Assembly: GCF_004634195.1 (NCBI RefSeq)
Contig: NZ_SKBP01000001.1
Location: forward strand, 558,001 to 622,000
DNA from: Flavobacterium salilacus subsp. salilacus
GTDB taxonomy: Bacteria; Bacteroidota; Bacteroidia; Flavobacteriales; Flavobacteriaceae
Reading direction: 5' to 3'
Length of the DNA: 64,000 nucleotides
A program made the position numbers and the translations under genes. The notes below the pieces were generated by a model, which was not told the DNA's origin, made no database searches, and saw only the letters and a program-made list of their open reading frames with translations. This document shows, in pieces, positions 62,130-64,000 of the stretch; position 1 is the first letter of the stretch; each line of letters starts with the position of its first letter.

Positions 62130-64000
62130 CTATTCTACAATAATTTTTTTCAGTGCTTTTCTGTCGCCATCGGTTACTGTTACCATATATATACCTGATT
62201 GTAGCTCATGCAGGTTAATATTAGCAGTAAACGCTCTCGTATTTTTGTATCGGTTGCTATATACCTCTCTGCCTCTCATATCGTGAACTGCTATATTTAC
62301 ATCATTAGTATTCTCTGAGTTGAATGCAACGGAGAAAGAGCCGTTATTAGGGTTAGGATATAGTTTAAAGCTTTGTAAACCAAAGTCATCCGCAGCGTTT
62401 GTTGAACTGATTTCGATTTCAATGCTGTTTACGGCATAATATATATTACCTGCCGCCTCTACCATTATTCTGCATGTTGTTGAATTTATATCAGCAGGTA
62501 CTGTTATAATTTCCGAACCGTCATTAGGCGTGTTTTCTGCAAGTACAATATCAAAGTTCTGTCCGCCGTCAATAGACAAAAGTATATTTACATTTTCAGT
62601 ATTAACATTGTTTGCCGTTGTTCCTGCCACATCCCAGGTTATAGTTTCTTGTTCATCAGCTACCCATATAATATTGTTGGTATTTTGAGAAGTTACTGCA
62701 AATGGTCCTGCACCGCTAACCACTACAACCGAAACATTTTCCCTCGCAGTCTGCCCGCCATTTGGGAGTTGATTATCGCGCACTGTTAATGCAAAATTCA
62801 GGGTACGTCCTACAGAGGGTACTACCTCCCACGTTGGTGTAAGGTTACCCGCCAATACATCCGAAAGTTGCGGCATATACCTGTTAGGCGAATCTGAAGG
62901 AGGAAGTGATCTGAAGTTAGGGCCATTCGTACTGAATGCTGAGGGAGCACTATTTTGTGTAGAGGAACTTCCGTTGGCGTTTGTCTGCTCCCAACAATAG
63001 GTCAGTACATCGCCATCTACATCCGTAGCATTTCCTTTTAATATAAATGCGGTTCCTCTTGGTATATTATAGTTAGTAAGAAAACTTATGAATGGAGCCG
63101 AATTGTCATTAGGTGTCTCGGCAGCACAAGTGCCACCTGCACCGTTAAGGAATGTTTCCATCTGGTTGATACTAACAGCATGGAAATAATCATCTGAATT
63201 ATTTTGAACATTTGGGGGGCTTATGCCCGCATAAGCCATTATAGTACTGCCGCTACCCGGCTCTACAGCAGTAGGGGCATTACGCTGAAAAGAGTTATTA
63301 AAGGTATGTGATGCACCAAACTGGTGTCCCATTTCGTGAGCCACATAGTCAATATTAAAAGGATCTCCTACCGGAACGGCAGAACCTGTAACTCCTCTGG
63401 CTTTGTTAGAGGTACACACACTTTGAATATTGGCAAGACCACCTGCACCGGTGCTTACCACATGCCCAATATCATAATTACTTGTACCAATTGCGCCATT
63501 AATAACCGATTGTATTTGTGATATAAGTACATCAGCATCATCATTATTAAGGCTGTCAAAATCTACAAATATAATATCTTCATTATCCGGCACTATTTGC
63601 ATTGTTATAGCCATATCCCTTTCATACACGCCGTTTACACGAGTCATAGTAACATTCATTGCCGCAAGTACGGCAGCTTTTTGTTCTTCCAAAGGAGCTG
63701 TATTCAGCAAAGCTGCATTTATATGATATGCTGCATACTCTATAGTACATGCCATAGCAAGCCTGTAGGTGCGCAATATTCCGTCGCTTGCCATAACAGA
63801 AGGCGGAACAGGTTGCTCCTGAGCTTCCTGTGTTACACCGCAAAAAAATGAATATGGGTTACGTAAATCAGTTTTTTTATAGATAAGATAATTTTGTAAG
63901 TCCTTAGTATAAGGGTCTATATAAGATGTACCCGCTGTGGAGAACATCATAGAGTGCAATCCGAAAATAGTGATGCTGAAACGAACGGAAGATGCGGGAT
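62130..64000 (-). CDS. T9SS-secreted metzincin metallopeptidase, N-terminus outside the window
   Basis: The frame is open to the right edge, so the gene is cut by the window: about 623 residues are present. Codons before the TTG at 63959 still align with the paralogue at 58192 (ASSVRFSITIFG against ASSVIHFSITPFG), which shows the true start lies beyond 64000. It has HEMGHQFGASH and STIMAYAG of the zinc protease domain and a T9SS type A domain (LYPNPNNGSFSVAF ... KKIIVE). It lacks the P-domain and the second Ig-like block of its paralogue. Confidence 0.92.
   Translation of the reverse strand, partial: PASSVRFSITIFGLHSMMFSTAGTSYIDPYTKDLQNYLIYKKTDLRNPYSFFCGVTQEAQEQPVPPSVMASDGILRTYRLAMACTIEYAAYHINAALLNTAPLEEQKAAVLAAMNVTMTRVNGVYERDMAITMQIVPDNEDIIFVDFDSLNNDDADVLISQIQSVINGAIGTSNYDIGHVVSTGAGGLANIQSVCTSNKARGVTGSAVPVGDPFNIDYVAHEMGHQFGASHTFNNSFQRNAPTAVEPGSGSTIMAYAGISPPNVQNNSDDYFHAVSINQMETFLNGAGGTCAAETPNDNSAPFISFLTNYNIPRGTAFILKGNATDVDGDVLTYCWEQTNANGSSSTQNSAPSAFSTNGPNFRSLPPSDSPNRYMPQLSDVLAGNLTPTWEVVPSVGRTLNFALTVRDNQLPNGGQTARENVSVVVVSGAGPFAVTSQNTNNIIWVADEQETITWDVAGTTANNVNTENVNILLSIDGGQNFDIVLAENTPNDGSEIITVPADINSTTCRIMVEAAGNIYYAVNSIEIEISSTNAADDFGLQSFKLYPNPNNGSFSVAFNSENTNDVNIAVHDMRGREVYSNRYKNTRAFTANINLHELQSGIYMVTVTDGDRKALKKIIVE

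Overview
The window is a chromosomal segment of a member of the Bacteroidetes, most likely family Flavobacteriaceae and close to Flavobacterium. The signs are low GC, promoters of the Bacteroidetes type (-7 element TAnnTTTG) in front of many genes, few Shine-Dalgarno sequences, T9SS type A C-terminal sorting domains, GLPGLI-family proteins, a NuoG that lacks the large molybdopterin domain, and typical flavobacterial neighbours (odhB/sucA, prs-rplY-pth).

Layout. 1-5.4 kb: TCA-cycle genes sucA and the start of odhB, a small outer-membrane-like protein, a small membrane protein, and a polyprenyl synthetase coupled to a conserved hypothetical. 5.5-12.9 kb: two TetR regulators, the second heading a TolC/MFP/RND efflux operon; both have clear candidate operators at their promoters. 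13-19.5 kb: a CAU-anticodon tRNA, a YwqK/MORN-like protein, two tandem TlpA-like thioredoxins, a lipoprotein, aspS and a cold-shock gene. 19.7-32.9 kb: a complete 14-gene nuoA-N operon for respiratory complex I. 33-37.4 kb: a J-domain/KTSC protein and a single-chain restriction-modification-specificity enzyme resembling AloI (type IIB). 37.6-41.1 kb: a three-gene acyl-CoA (propionyl-CoA type) carboxylase operon. 41.2-47.5 kb: a second RND efflux operon on the minus strand, preceded by a small secreted protein of unknown function. 47.8-49.7 kb: tRNA-Leu(CAA), prs and rplY. 49.7-57.4 kb: an accessory island on the minus strand. 57.4 kb: pth. 58.2 kb to the end: two related T9SS-secreted metzincin metallopeptidases flanking a small lipoprotein.

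The most novel part is the 49.7-57.4 kb island, inserted between rplY and pth, which are usually neighbours in this family. It consists of modules read in the order small secreted two-cysteine protein, GLPGLI protein(s), then a carboxypeptidase-regulatory/plug/barrel outer-membrane protein. Three small proteins of about 100 residues share the exact spacing C-x7-D-R-x-G-N-x16-C. Four GLPGLI proteins all end in EWEE. The island carries a tandem duplication whose junction can be read: a copy of the pth promoter region is fused to codon ~62 of a truncated outer-membrane protein gene. Leader and junction sequences are almost identical between modules although the coding parts have diverged, which suggests cassette exchange or concerted evolution. 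The function of this system is unknown; secretion, maturation or surface display of the small proteins, or toxin/immunity pairs, are inferences only.
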